A stretch of DNA of 64,000 nt from the NCBI RefSeq assembly GCF_037026715.1, contig NZ_JBANCG010000002.1, positions 62,001 through 126,000 on the forward strand. Direction: 5' to 3'. The notes below the pieces were generated by a model, which did no database searches, was not told the origin of the DNA, and was given only the letters and a program-made list of their open reading frames with translations. The DNA is from Breoghania sp037026715. GTDB lineage: Bacteria; Pseudomonadota; Alphaproteobacteria; Rhizobiales; Stappiaceae. Positions 34,530 through 43,109 of this stretch are shown in pieces; positions within the stretch are counted from its first letter, which is position 1; each line of letters opens with the position of its first letter. A program made the translations under genes and the position numbers.

Positions 34530-34685
34530 AAAAAATGGTAACCGGTTCTTCGCGTCGAAGTCTACGCGCCTTCATGCCCCTCCATCGTCATCACCCGGCG
34601 AAGTCCGGGTGATCCAGCGCGCGCCCCGAATGCTGCGGCTGGAGGTGGATTGCCCGGACTTCGCCGGGCAATGACGGCGGAGGGG
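34530..34685. repeat. Family A paired palindromic repeat with flank
   Basis: Flank AATGGTAACCGGTTCTTCGC to CGCGCCTTCATGCCCCTCC, then the two hairpins CGTCATCACCCGGCGAAGTC and ATTGCCCGGACTTCGCCGGG. The right end touches the stop of hemN, so it forms the 3' region of that gene. Confidence 0.75.
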
Positions 34686-34702
34686 CGAGCGCGCGCCGGG
34701 CG

Positions 34703-36049
34703 TCAGACCGCCACGGAGTGTCGGGCGTGGCCGGCGGCGAGATAGCTGTCGAAGGCGGCGGCCGCGACGCGTACGAAGGGCTGGCCGGTTTCCGTCACCG
34801 TCACCCGCCAGCCGTCGATCTCCACCAGACCGTCGCCGACGAGTTCCTCAAGCCGCTCGAAACCGTCGGAAAGCGTCGCCGGGTCGAGGCCGTGACGGGC
34901 GGCGACCGCCTCCACGTCCACCACGTAATTGGTCATCAGCGCCTCGATGATGTCGGCGCGCGCCCGGTCGTCGGCATCGAGCGCGATGCCGCGCACGATC
35001 GGGGCCCGGCCGGCGTCGATCGCCCGCTGCCAGCCCGCCACGTCCGGCGCATTCTGGACGTAGCCCTGCGGCAGCCGGCCGATGGAAGACGCGCCGAAGC
35101 CGATCAGCATGTCCGCGTCGTCCGTGGTGTAGCCCTGGAAATTGCGGTGCAGCGTGCCGTCGGCGAGCGCGATCGCCATCGTGTCGTCGGGGTGCGCGAA
35201 ATGGTCGAGCCCGATCGCCACGTAGCCGGCGGCCACGATCTCGTCGCGCGCGGCCTCCGCCAGCATCCGCCGGGCCGGGGCATCCGGCAGGTCGGCTTCC
35301 CTGATCAGCGTCTGGTTCTTCTTGAACCACGGCACGTGGGCATAGCCGAACAGCGCGATGCGGCTCGGCTCCAGCGCCAGCGCATGTTCCGCCGTGCGGC
35401 GGATGGAGGCCTCGCTCTGGCCGGGCAGACCGTACATCAGGTCGAAATTCATTGCCGAAAGCCCGACGCCGCGCAGCGCCGCCACAGCGGCCTCCACCAC
35501 CGCCTCCGGCTGGATCCGGCCGATCGCCTCCTGCACCCTGGGGTCGAAATCCTGAACGCCGAGGCTCGTGCGCGTCACGCCGGCCATGGCGAGCGTTTCG
35601 GCGAGTTCAGGCGTCACCGTGCGCGGATCGAGTTCGATGGCGTGCTCGCAGTCGGGCTCGATCTCGAAGCCCTCCCTCAGCGTCTCCACGATCTTCAGGA
35701 AGGAGGCGCGGGGCATCAGGCTCGGCGTGCCGCCGCCCCAGTGGATGTGGCTTGCCCGTCGCGGCGCGCCGATCAGCGCGCGCACCAGCCGGATCTCGTC
35801 GATCAGCGTCTCGCCATAGGCGGCGATCGGTCCGTCCCGGCGGCTCGCCTTGGTGTTGCAGCCGCAATAGTGGCAGATCTCGCGGCAATAGGGCACGTGC
35901 AGGTAGAGCGAGACGGCCCTGTCCGGCAGGTCGGCGAGCCAGCCCGCATAGGCGTCGGCATCCACCTGCGCGCTGAAATGCGGCGCGGTCGGATAGGACG
36001 TGTAGCGGGGCACGTTGCGGTTTGCGTAGCGGGCTTCGATCGGTGTCAT
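34703..36049 (-). CDS. hemN: Oxygen-independent coproporphyrinogen III dehydrogenase HemN
   Basis: Radical SAM enzyme of 448 aa that decarboxylates coproporphyrinogen III to protoporphyrinogen IX without oxygen. The iron-sulfur Cys motif is YCREICHYCGCNTKASR (CxxxCxxC with the extra Cys of HemN). The SAM-binding GGGTPSLM and the glycine-rich YGLPGQSEASIRRT follow, and the N-terminus RYTSYPTAPHFSA is typical. ATG 36049 (MTPIEARY) is chosen; the longer frame would start inside the FixK box. With cbb3 oxidase it equips the cell with heme at low oxygen. Regulation by FixK is supported by the box 35-48 bp upstream. Confidence 0.94.
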   Translation of the reverse strand: MTPIEARYANRNVPRYTSYPTAPHFSAQVDADAYAGWLADLPDRAVSLYLHVPYCREICHYCGCNTKASRRDGPIAAYGETLIDEIRLVRALIGAPRRASHIHWGGGTPSLMPRASFLKIVETLREGFEIEPDCEHAIELDPRTVTPELAETLAMAGVTRTSLGVQDFDPRVQEAIGRIQPEAVVEAAVAALRGVGLSAMNFDLMYGLPGQSEASIRRTAEHALALEPSRIALFGYAHVPWFKKNQTLIREADLPDAPARRMLAEAARDEIVAAGYVAIGLDHFAHPDDTMAIALADGTLHRNFQGYTTDDADMLIGFGASSIGRLPQGYVQNAPDVAGWQRAIDAGRAPIVRGIALDADDRARADIIEALMTNYVVDVEAVAARHGLDPATLSDGFERLEELVGDGLVEIDGWRVTVTETGQPFVRVAAAAFDSYLAAGHARHSVAV

Positions 36050-36083
36050 GAGGCGGATTAGACCTGAACTGGAAAAGGTGTCG

Positions 36084-36097
36084 TTGACGTGGGTCAA
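36084..36097 (-). promoter_or_regulatory. FixK/FNR box of hemN
   Basis: TTGACGTGGGTCAA, a perfect TTGAC-N4-GTCAA palindrome. Its centre is 41.5 bases upstream of the hemN ATG. On the minus strand a TCTAAT hexamer, one mismatch from TATAAT, lies at -13 to -8 relative to the ATG. Confidence 0.88.
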
Positions 36098-36714
36098 GTG
36101 TCCGGGAACGCAGGGTCAGGGCCCGTATCTTTCCGAAGCGCGGCGGCCATGCCGCGTTGCCGCGCGGCCGGCCAGTATCGCGCCGGTGTCGCGTGCCAGT
36201 ATCGCGAGGCGTGAGCCGGACGTCCCGTTCCCCGCCGGGGCGCTTCCGGCGGACTTTACGCCAGACATCCGCAGATTGCCACCGGCCGCCATTCCCTTGA
36301 CGTCATATTCGGCGTGTGGGGCGCCTGCCCATCGCCGGGCTATCGTCGGGTTATCGCTGGTTCGGGCGTGCGAAACCGCGCCAAGTGTTCCCTCGGCGTG
36401 ATCTCCGGCGCCGGCCGGGCGGGGGAGGGTGCGACAGTCTTCGCGGGGGCGCTGAGTCGTTTTCGCGGCCAAGATGTGGTATGTCTGACCTAGCGTAGGG
36501 TGCCTGTGGAGGATTCCGGTAACGTTGTATTTTTGCACGCTTGTGTTGTGGAAACCGGCCTTTCCCTCGGAGATCCGCCATTTCTCAGCTTCTTGCGGGC
36601 CAGTATAGCGCGGTACTGGAGACAAAAGGCCGCACGCCGCAGGCGACTTTCGGTGGAAGGCCCGATTGTAAAATTATTTCAGTTCTGGTTTTTCATTAGT
36701 CTAGCCCGAACATA

Positions 36715-36728
36715 TTGACGCAGGTCAA
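36715..36728 (+). promoter_or_regulatory. FixK/FNR box of ccoNOQP
   Basis: TTGACGCAGGTCAA, perfect arms TTGAC and GTCAA with a four-base spacer. It lies 110 bp before the ccoN ATG. A class II promoter would place the transcript start near 36763 and leave a leader of about 75 bases. Confidence 0.88.
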
Positions 36729-36837
36729 GGCGATGGTCTTGTCCGGCCTCTACGCCTCGGGCTGTTGCTCGGAGGGTGCGCCTTGAACGCGCTACTCGAG
36801 TTTCCGGATTTCTTGTCCAAACTCTGGGGCTGACAAC

Positions 36838-38484
36838 ATGGCTCGACCGACACATGCCCGCTACCTGACGATGGAGCAGGGTGGTTACGTCGCCTTTCTG
36901 ATCGTGGTGGCACTCGCCTGCCTGATCGTATCCGGCAAGACCTATGACAATGTCATGGCCTTTCACGCGGCGTTTGGGGCGCTCGTGACTGCCGGGGGCG
37001 CATTCTTCATTCTCAAACGCTATTTCGACAGCGACGGCGTCCTGCCGCCGCAGGAGATTGATGGCCGGCCGAACTACAATATGGGGCCGGTGAAATTCTG
37101 TTCCGTCGCGGCGATGTTCTGGGGGCTGGCCGGTTTCACGGTCGGGCTGATCATCGCGCTTCAGCTGGCCTTTCCGGTGCTGAACTTCGATCTGCCGTGG
37201 ACCAACTTCGGCCGTCTGCGGCCGCTGCACACCTCCGCGGTGATCTTCGCCTTCGGCGGCAACGTGCTGCTGGCGACGTCGTTCTACGTCGTGCAGCGCA
37301 CGTCCCAGGCCCGCATGCCCGGCATCGTCACGCCGTGGTTCGTGGCCATCGGCTACAACGCCTTCATCGTCATCGCCGGCACGGGCTACCTGCTGGGCGT
37401 GACCCAGTCGAAGGAATACGCCGAGCCGGAATGGTATGCGGACCTTTGGCTCACCGTCGTCTGGGTGGCCTATCTGCTGGTGTTCCTGGGCACGCTGTGG
37501 AAGCGCAAGGAGCCGCATATCTATGTGGCGAACTGGTTCTACCTGGCCTTCATCATCACCATCGCGATGCTGCATATCGTCAACAACCTGACGATCCCGG
37601 TGTCGATCTACGGCACCAAGTCCTACATCGTGTGGGCCGGCGTGCAGGATGCCATGGTGCAATGGTGGTACGGCCACAACGCGGTGGGCTTCTTCCTGAC
37701 CGCGGGCTTCCTCGCCATCATGTACTACTTCGTGCCCAAGCGGGCCGACCGGCCGGTCTATTCCTACCGCCTGTCGATCGTGCACTTCTGGGCGCTGATC
37801 TTCCTGTACATCTGGGCGGGTCCGCACCACCTGCACTACACCGCGCTTCCGCAGTGGGCCTCGACCCTCGGCATGACTTTCTCGATCATGCTGTGGATGC
37901 CGTCCTGGGGCGGCATGATCAACGGCCTGATGACGCTGTCGGGCGCGTGGGACAAGCTCCGCACCGATCCGGTGCTGCGCATGATGGTCGTCTCTGTCGC
38001 CTTCTACGGCATGTCGACCTTCGAAGGTCCGCTCATGTCCGTGCGTGCGGTCAACGGCCTGTCGCACTACACCGACTGGACCATCGGCCACGTGCATTCC
38101 GGTGCGCTGGGCTGGGTCGGCTACATCTCCTTCGGGGCGCTCTACTGCCTCATTCCGTGGCTGTGGAACAAGCGCGAGCTCTATTCGCTCAAGCTCGTCA
38201 ACTGGCACTTCTGGATCTCCACCATCGGCATCGTTTTCTACATCTCCTCGATGTGGGTGTCGGGCATCCTGCAGGGCCTGATGTGGCGCGCCTATGACGC
38301 TCTCGGCTTCCTCGAATACTCGTTCGTGGAAACGGTCGCGGCCATGCACTGGTTCTACGTGCTGCGCGCCTTCGGCGGCGGTCTGTTCCTGGTTGGCGCC
38401 ATCATCATGGCCTTCAACCTGTGGATGACCGTGACCCGCGGCGAGGCCGAAGCGGCTGAGCCCGCTCTGGCGCCGGCGGAATAG
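36838..38484 (+). CDS. ccoN: cbb3-type cytochrome c oxidase subunit I
   Basis: Catalytic heme-copper subunit of 548 aa with 12 or more helices. CuB and crosslink residues are present in WWYGHNAVGFFLTAGF, AGPHHLHYTALPQWAS and VAFYGMSTFEGPLMSVRAVN, and heme ligands in HTSAVIFAFGGNVLLAT and WTIGHVHSGALGWVGYISFG. It reduces oxygen with very high affinity in the inner membrane and pumps protons. First gene of ccoNOQP, 110 bp behind a perfect FixK box. Confidence 0.96.
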   Translation: MARPTHARYLTMEQGGYVAFLIVVALACLIVSGKTYDNVMAFHAAFGALVTAGGAFFILKRYFDSDGVLPPQEIDGRPNYNMGPVKFCSVAAMFWGLAGFTVGLIIALQLAFPVLNFDLPWTNFGRLRPLHTSAVIFAFGGNVLLATSFYVVQRTSQARMPGIVTPWFVAIGYNAFIVIAGTGYLLGVTQSKEYAEPEWYADLWLTVVWVAYLLVFLGTLWKRKEPHIYVANWFYLAFIITIAMLHIVNNLTIPVSIYGTKSYIVWAGVQDAMVQWWYGHNAVGFFLTAGFLAIMYYFVPKRADRPVYSYRLSIVHFWALIFLYIWAGPHHLHYTALPQWASTLGMTFSIMLWMPSWGGMINGLMTLSGAWDKLRTDPVLRMMVVSVAFYGMSTFEGPLMSVRAVNGLSHYTDWTIGHVHSGALGWVGYISFGALYCLIPWLWNKRELYSLKLVNWHFWISTIGIVFYISSMWVSGILQGLMWRAYDALGFLEYSFVETVAAMHWFYVLRAFGGGLFLVGAIIMAFNLWMTVTRGEAEAAEPALAPAE

Positions 38485-38497
38485 GGGATAGCGATCA

Positions 38498-39232
38498 ATG
38501 TCTGTTTGGCAAAAACACGAGATCTTCGAAAAGTATTCGATGGTCCTGGTGATCGGCATCCTCCTGGTTGTCGCCATCGGCGGTCTCGTCGAAATCGTCC
38601 CGCTCTTCTACCTGAAGAGCACCATCGAGAAGGTGTCGGGCATGCGGCCCTACACCCCGCTCGAACTGGCGGGGCGCAACATCTACATCCGCGAGGGGTG
38701 CTATCTGTGCCACTCGCAGATGATCCGGCCCATGCGCGACGAACTGGAGCGCTACGGCCACTACTCGCTGGCTGCGGAGTCGATGTACGACCATCCGTTC
38801 CAGTGGGGCTCCAAGCGCACCGGTCCGGATCTGGCCCGCGTCGGCGGCAAGTACTCCGACGAATGGCACCGCGACCACCTGCGCGATCCGCGTTCGGTCG
38901 TGCCGGAATCGGTCATGCCCGGCTACCCCTTCCTGCTCAAGGCCAAGCTTGATGAGCGGGGCATCGAGGATCACCTGAAGACCCAGGTCATGGTCGGTGT
39001 GCCCTATTCGGAGGACGACATCGCCCAGGCGAAGGCCGATCTGGAAGCTCAGGCAAACCCCGACAGCGACGGCGTCGACGGTCTTCTGGAACGCTACCCG
39101 AAGGCGGTCGTGCGCGACTTCGACGGCAATCCGAAGATGGTCAGCGAGATGGATGCACTCGTTGCCTATCTGCAGGTGCTCGGCACGCTCGTGGACTTCT
39201 CCGTCTACGACAACAAGGCCGACTTCAGGTAA
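38498..39232 (+). CDS. ccoO: cbb3-type cytochrome c oxidase subunit II (mono-heme)
   Basis: Membrane-anchored c-type cytochrome of 244 aa. One N-terminal helix (about 15-35, MVLVIGILLVVAIGGLVEIV) is followed by the heme site REGCYLCHSQMIRPMRDE. The Met ligand region is the conserved SVMPGYPFL. It passes electrons from CcoP towards the ccoN binuclear centre. It starts 13 bp after ccoN. Confidence 0.95.
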   Translation: MSVWQKHEIFEKYSMVLVIGILLVVAIGGLVEIVPLFYLKSTIEKVSGMRPYTPLELAGRNIYIREGCYLCHSQMIRPMRDELERYGHYSLAAESMYDHPFQWGSKRTGPDLARVGGKYSDEWHRDHLRDPRSVVPESVMPGYPFLLKAKLDERGIEDHLKTQVMVGVPYSEDDIAQAKADLEAQANPDSDGVDGLLERYPKAVVRDFDGNPKMVSEMDALVAYLQVLGTLVDFSVYDNKADFR

Positions 39233-39244
39233 GGGAGGGCGAAC

Positions 39245-39397
39245 ATGGAAGACTATGCTCAAGCCGCACATTTCGCCCAGACCTGGGGTCTGCTCTATTT
39301 CGTGCTGATTTTCCTCAGCGTTCTTGTCTACGCCATGTGGCCTCGCAATCGAAAGAAGTTCGACGAGGCCGCAAATGTCCCCCTGAGGGAGGATTGA
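39245..39397 (+). CDS. ccoQ: cbb3-type oxidase subunit CcoQ
   Basis: Small protein of 50 aa with one membrane helix (about 15-32, GLLYFVLIFLSVLVYAMW) followed by the conserved PRNRKKFDEAANVPL. It stabilises the oxidase complex. It begins 12 bp after ccoO and stops 3 bp before ccoP. Confidence 0.93.
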   Translation: MEDYAQAAHFAQTWGLLYFVLIFLSVLVYAMWPRNRKKFDEAANVPLRED

Positions 39398-39400
39398 TCG

Positions 39401-40279
39401 ATGGCTGACACGCACAACAAGCATGTCGACGAGGTCTCGGGCGTCGAGACGACCGGACACGAATGGGATGGCCTCAGGGAGCTCAACAATCCGCTCCCGC
39501 GCTGGTGGCTCTACATCTTCTACGCGTGCATCGTGTGGTCGATCGGCTACTGGGTGCTGATGCCCTCCTGGCCGCTCATCTCCAGCTACACCACGGGCAT
39601 GCTCGGCGCCTCCCAGCGCGAGCAGGCGCTGGATGCGCTGGAAACCGGCGTCGCCGCGCGCAACGAGATGGGCGCCGGCCTGTCCACCGCCTCGCTGGAG
39701 GAGATCCAGTCGACGCCGGGCCTTCTGGAGTTCGCCATGGCGAACGGCCGGGCGGCGTTTGGCGACAACTGCGCGCCCTGCCACGGCTCCGGTGCCACCG
39801 GCTCGCCCGGTTATCCGAACCTGCAGGACGACAGCTGGCTGTGGGGCGGCTCGCTGGACGCGATCCACTACACGATCCAGAACGGCATCCGCTCCACCGG
39901 CGAGGACACCCGGATGGGCGACATGCCGGCCTTCGGTCGCGACGAGATCCTTTCCAAGGAAGAGATCACCCAGGTCGCGAGCTACGTCCACACGCTGTCC
40001 GGCGGTGCGCCGGAGGAAGGCGTCGACGTTGAGGCCGGCAAGACCGTGTTCATGGACAACTGCGCCGTGTGTCACGGCGAGGACGGCAAGGGCAACCAGG
40101 ATCTGGGCGCCCCCAACCTCACCGACAAGACGTGGCTCTATGGCGGCACGATCGCCGACATCAAGGCCCAGGTCACCAACCCGCGCAACGGCGTGATGCC
40201 GACGTGGGGCGGACGGCTCGACGAGAACACCATCAAGTCGCTCGCCGTCTACGTGCATGCCCTGGGTGGCGGCGAATAG
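39401..40279 (+). CDS. ccoP: cbb3-type cytochrome c oxidase subunit III (di-heme)
   Basis: Di-heme cytochrome c of 292 aa. The N-terminal stretch HEWDGLRELNNPLPRWWLYI precedes one membrane helix (about 30-55). Two heme sites are seen, CAPCHGSGATG and CAVCHGEDGKG, with Met ligands in DTRMGDMPAFGRDE and NGVMPTWGGRLDE. It receives electrons from the bc1 complex via soluble or membrane cytochrome c. Last gene of the first cco unit, followed by a strong hairpin. Confidence 0.95.
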   Translation: MADTHNKHVDEVSGVETTGHEWDGLRELNNPLPRWWLYIFYACIVWSIGYWVLMPSWPLISSYTTGMLGASQREQALDALETGVAARNEMGAGLSTASLEEIQSTPGLLEFAMANGRAAFGDNCAPCHGSGATGSPGYPNLQDDSWLWGGSLDAIHYTIQNGIRSTGEDTRMGDMPAFGRDEILSKEEITQVASYVHTLSGGAPEEGVDVEAGKTVFMDNCAVCHGEDGKGNQDLGAPNLTDKTWLYGGTIADIKAQVTNPRNGVMPTWGGRLDENTIKSLAVYVHALGGGE

Positions 40280-40306
40280 GCCGCGCCCGCATCTTGAACG
40301 AAGACC

Positions 40307-40332
40307 GGAGACGGCGGCAAGCCGCCGTCTCC
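40307..40332 (+). terminator. Strong hairpin between ccoNOQP and ccoGHIS
   Basis: Perfect 12-bp inverted repeat GGAGACGGCGGC-AA-GCCGCCGTCTCC, 27 bases after the ccoP stop. There is no T-run, so it may stabilise the 3' end of ccoNOQP mRNA, or act with a termination factor, rather than be a classical terminator. Confidence 0.5.
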
Positions 40333-40468
40333 GAACCAGCCGGGGCCGGCGTGATCAACCGACATCTGACGGCACGCGATCGCGTTCCCTCCCGGTTGAT
40401 CGGTTTCAGGGACTGGAGTACCCGCGCATCGTGAGGTGCGAGGCGCTCCGGGCAGGAAGGAAGCGCGC

Positions 40469-41929
40469 ATGCGCATCGATCGAGACGCAAATCCGGCACA
40501 AGGCGAGCCTGGCGACGAGTGGTTCGCGGCAGCCAAGAAAATCTACCCGATGGCGGTCCACGGCCGCTTTCGCAAGATCAAGTGGACCATCCTGGTCCTC
40601 ACCCTCGGCCTGTACTATTTCCTGCCGTTCATTCGTTGGGACCGCGGTCCCGATGCGCCGGGGCAGGCGGTCATGGTCGATCTGGCCGGCCGGCGCGCCT
40701 ATTTCTTCTTCATCGAGATCTGGCCGCAGGAGGTCTACTACCTCACCGGCCTCCTGATCCTCGCGGCGATGACGCTGTTCCTGATGAACGCCGTCGCCGG
40801 CCGCCTGTGGTGCGGCTATCTCTGCCCGCAGACCGTGTGGACCGACCTGTTCATGGCCGTGGAGCGCCTGACGGAAGGCGACCGGCGCGAGCGCATGAAC
40901 CTCGACAGGGCGCCCTGGAGCGCGGCCAAGCTCGGGCGCAAGGCCTCCAAGCATTTCCTCTGGCTGATGATCGCCTGGTGGACGGGCGGCGCCTGGGTGC
41001 TCTATTTCGCCGACGCGCCGACATTGGTGAAGGATCTGGCGACGGGCCAGGCGCCGATGGCGGCTTATGCCTGGATCGGCATTCTCACCTTCACCACCTA
41101 TGCGCTCGCCGGCCACATGCGCGAGCAGGTCTGCGTCTTCATGTGCCCCTGGCCGCGCATTCAGGCGGCGCTGACTGACGAATATGCCCTCAACGTCACC
41201 TACCGCTGGGACCGGGGCGAGCCGCGCGGCTCCCTCAAGCAAGGTCTCAAGCGTCAGGCGGAAGGCCTGAAGGCGGGCGACTGCGTCGATTGCTACCAGT
41301 GCCTGCACGCCTGCCCGACCGGTGTCGACATCCGCAACGGCATGCAGCTCGACTGCATCCAGTGCGGCCTGTGCATCGACGCCTGCGACAATGTCATGGA
41401 GAAGATCGGCAAGCCCAAGGGGCTGATCGGCTACGACAACGACATCAACGTGCAGGCGCGCTCGGAAGGCAAGCCTGCGCACTACCAGATCCTGCGTCCG
41501 CGCACGATCGTCTACGCCGCGCTGATCGCCGTCATCGGCATGGTCATGCTCTACACGCTGGTGACCCGCTCCTTTGAGGGCATCAACGTCCTGCACGACC
41601 GCAATCCGATCTTCGTCCAGCAGTCCGACGGCACGTACCGCAACGGCTACACGGTGCGCATCCTCAACAAGCGCCCGATCGCGCGCGATTTCGTCTTCGG
41701 TCTGGAACACATGCCTTTCGGCACCCGCATCGAGGTCGTGGGCGCGGAAGGCGAGGTCGGCGGCTATCCGATCGTCTCCGTCGGTCCGGACCGCACCCGC
41801 GAATTCCGCGTGCTGCTGTTCTCGCCCTATGGCGCGGACATGCCGAAGTCGACGCCGATCACCTTCCGCATCGTCGACACCCGCACGGGTGACACGGCGC
41901 GCGCGGACGATTACTTCAAGGCGGAGTGA
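40469..41929 (+). CDS. ccoG: cbb3 oxidase accessory protein CcoG (FixG)
   Basis: Iron-sulfur membrane protein of 486 aa. Five or so helices surround Cys motifs NAVAGRLWCGYLCPQTVWTD and CVFMCPWPRIQAAL. A double 4Fe-4S ferredoxin domain follows (DCVDCYQCLHACPTGVDI, CIQCGLCIDACDNVMEKIG), then a C-terminal Ig-like periplasmic domain. CcoG reduces Cu(II) to Cu(I) for insertion into the oxidase. ATG 40469 (MRIDRD) follows AGGAAGGAAG. A half-conserved box TTGAT-N4-TTCAG lies about 60 bp upstream. Confidence 0.93.
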   Translation: MRIDRDANPAQGEPGDEWFAAAKKIYPMAVHGRFRKIKWTILVLTLGLYYFLPFIRWDRGPDAPGQAVMVDLAGRRAYFFFIEIWPQEVYYLTGLLILAAMTLFLMNAVAGRLWCGYLCPQTVWTDLFMAVERLTEGDRRERMNLDRAPWSAAKLGRKASKHFLWLMIAWWTGGAWVLYFADAPTLVKDLATGQAPMAAYAWIGILTFTTYALAGHMREQVCVFMCPWPRIQAALTDEYALNVTYRWDRGEPRGSLKQGLKRQAEGLKAGDCVDCYQCLHACPTGVDIRNGMQLDCIQCGLCIDACDNVMEKIGKPKGLIGYDNDINVQARSEGKPAHYQILRPRTIVYAALIAVIGMVMLYTLVTRSFEGINVLHDRNPIFVQQSDGTYRNGYTVRILNKRPIARDFVFGLEHMPFGTRIEVVGAEGEVGGYPIVSVGPDRTREFRVLLFSPYGADMPKSTPITFRIVDTRTGDTARADDYFKAE

Positions 41930-42465
41930 AACCTGACGTGAGCACGATCGCACCTTCCATGACCCCGGATGCAAAGCCTGAAAGGCGGCTGACCGGCCGC
42001 GGCGTTCTCGCCTGGCTGGTCGGCTTCTTCCTCGTCATCTTCGCCGCCAACGGCGCTTTCATCTACTACGCGCTGTCGAGCTGGACAGGGCTTGAGGTGG
42101 AAAGCTCCTACAAGGCCGGTCAGGCCTACCAGGGCGTTCTCGACGAGGCGGCCCGGCAGGCGGCGCGCGGCTGGCAGGTGAACGCGCATATCGACCGCGA
42201 TGGCGGCGGCCGCGCGGCGATGCGGATCGTGGCGCGCGACAAGACGGGGGCGCCGCTCTCCGGCCTTCTCTTCACCGCCCGGCTGGAACGTCCGACCCAC
42301 CGCGCCGAGGACCGTACGCTGACGCTGGCGGAGCGCGAGACCGGCATCTATGTCGGCACGCTGGACGATCTGGAACCGGGCCAGTGGGATCTGCATCTGG
42401 AAGGAACGGGCAGCACGGGCGTCGTCTTCCGCTCCCGCAACCGGCTGTTTCTGAAGGACGAATAG
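41926..42465 (+). CDS. ccoH: cbb3 oxidase assembly protein CcoH (FixH)
   Basis: Protein of 179 aa with one N-terminal membrane helix (about 30-52, LAWLVGFFLVIFAANGAFIY) and a periplasmic FixH domain (SSWTGLEVESSYKAGQAYQG; LYVGTLDDL-like end with GQWDLHLEG). It starts at GTG 41926, whose GTGA overlaps the stop of ccoG. It binds the assembling oxidase and is needed for its stability. The copper ATPase gene follows only after a 644-bp block of repeats. Confidence 0.9.
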   Translation: MKPDVSTIAPSMTPDAKPERRLTGRGVLAWLVGFFLVIFAANGAFIYYALSSWTGLEVESSYKAGQAYQGVLDEAARQAARGWQVNAHIDRDGGGRAAMRIVARDKTGAPLSGLLFTARLERPTHRAEDRTLTLAERETGIYVGTLDDLEPGQWDLHLEGTGSTGVVFRSRNRLFLKDE

Positions 42466-42551
42466 ACGGGGCGAAGTTGGCTGGTTCTTGGTGAGCCAGG
42501 TGCGTGCCGGAATGTCCGAAGCGCGATGGATACCGAGCGCAGGCGACTCGC

Positions 42552-42689
42552 ACCCCTCTCCCCCCTTGTGGGGGAGATGTCACGCGAATGCGTGACAGAG
42601 GGGGGTAACGCCGCGAGCGCCGAATCTGCCGCCTCACCCCCCTCTGTCGGCTTTCGCCGACATCTCCCCCGCAAGGGGGGAGAGGGGTG
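42552..42689. repeat. Family C paired palindromic repeat
   Basis: Full composite between ccoH and ccoI (CCCCTCTCCCCCCTTGTGGG to GCAAGGGGGGAGAGGGG), core GATGTCACGCGAATGCGTGA. Confidence 0.8.
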
Positions 42690-42708
42690 CAAGCGGCGGA
42701 CGTCGGGC

Positions 42709-42788
42709 AATGACGGCGGAAAGAGCGGAGCCTGGCTCAGGGCCGGCCACATTCACTGACTGTCATCCCCGCCTTCGCGGGGATGATA
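42709..42788 (+). repeat. Direct repeat copy 1 with a family B hairpin
   Basis: GGCAATGACGGCGG then GCGGAGCCTGGCTCAGGGCC, GGCCACATTCACTGACTGTC and a CCCCGCCTTCGCGGGGATGA hairpin. The same string recurs 200 bp downstream. Confidence 0.75.
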
Positions 42789-42819
42789 ACAAGAGAGAGC
42801 CGCCGCCGAGGCTCGATCT

Positions 42820-42924
42820 CTCCTCCGTCATCCCCCGGCTTCGTCCGGGGGATCCATTGAGGTTTCCGGGCGTGCTGCGGGCACCGCTGGATTGCCCGGA
42901 CTGCGCCGGGCAATGACGGCGGTG
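42820..42924. repeat. Family A paired palindromic repeat
   Basis: CTCCGTCATCCCCCGGCTTC ... GGGGGATCC and GATTGCCCGGACTGCGCCGG ... CAATGACGGCGG. It lies between the two direct repeat copies. Confidence 0.75.
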
Positions 42925-42990
42925 GGGGCGGAGCCTGGCTCAGGGCCGGCCACATTCACTGACTGTCATTCCCGCCTTCGCGGGGATGAC
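42909..42990 (+). repeat. Direct repeat copy 2 with a family B hairpin
   Basis: Second copy of the string at 42709-42788, with about four differences. The hairpin is CCCGCCTTCGCGGGGATGAC. Confidence 0.75.
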
Positions 42991-43073
42991 AGCGGGGACG
43001 AACCGCGAAGCGGGCGGACCAACGTATGCCCGCCGTCCCTTCGCCCCGTTGCGCATCCGCGAAAATACCATCA

Positions 43074-43090
43074 CGATCCGCTTAGGATCG
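43074..43090 (+). promoter_or_regulatory. Inverted repeat just before ccoI
   Basis: CGATCC-GCTTA-GGATCG ends 19 bases before the ccoI ATG. It could be an operator or an RNA hairpin near the ribosome site; nothing else supports either reading. Confidence 0.35.
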
Positions 43091-43109
43091 TTTCCGGGAC
43101 CATGACGCC

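Larger units (their letters stand above)
36050..36837. other. Divergent hemN / ccoNOQP control region
   Basis: 788 bp without a convincing gene. It holds FixK boxes at both ends (36084-36097 and 36715-36728). The part from about 36495 to 36715 is clearly lower in GC than its surroundings and contains no recognisable frame or repeat family member; an unannotated small RNA cannot be excluded. Confidence 0.5.

Noticed and set aside
36048..36401. 117-codon frame in the hemN-ccoN gap
   Set aside because: It starts inside hemN leader sequence, has no ribosome site and no recognisable features.
36679..38577. 632-codon minus-strand frame opposite ccoN
   Set aside because: ccoN is certain; the antisense frame has no hydrophobic or domain pattern.
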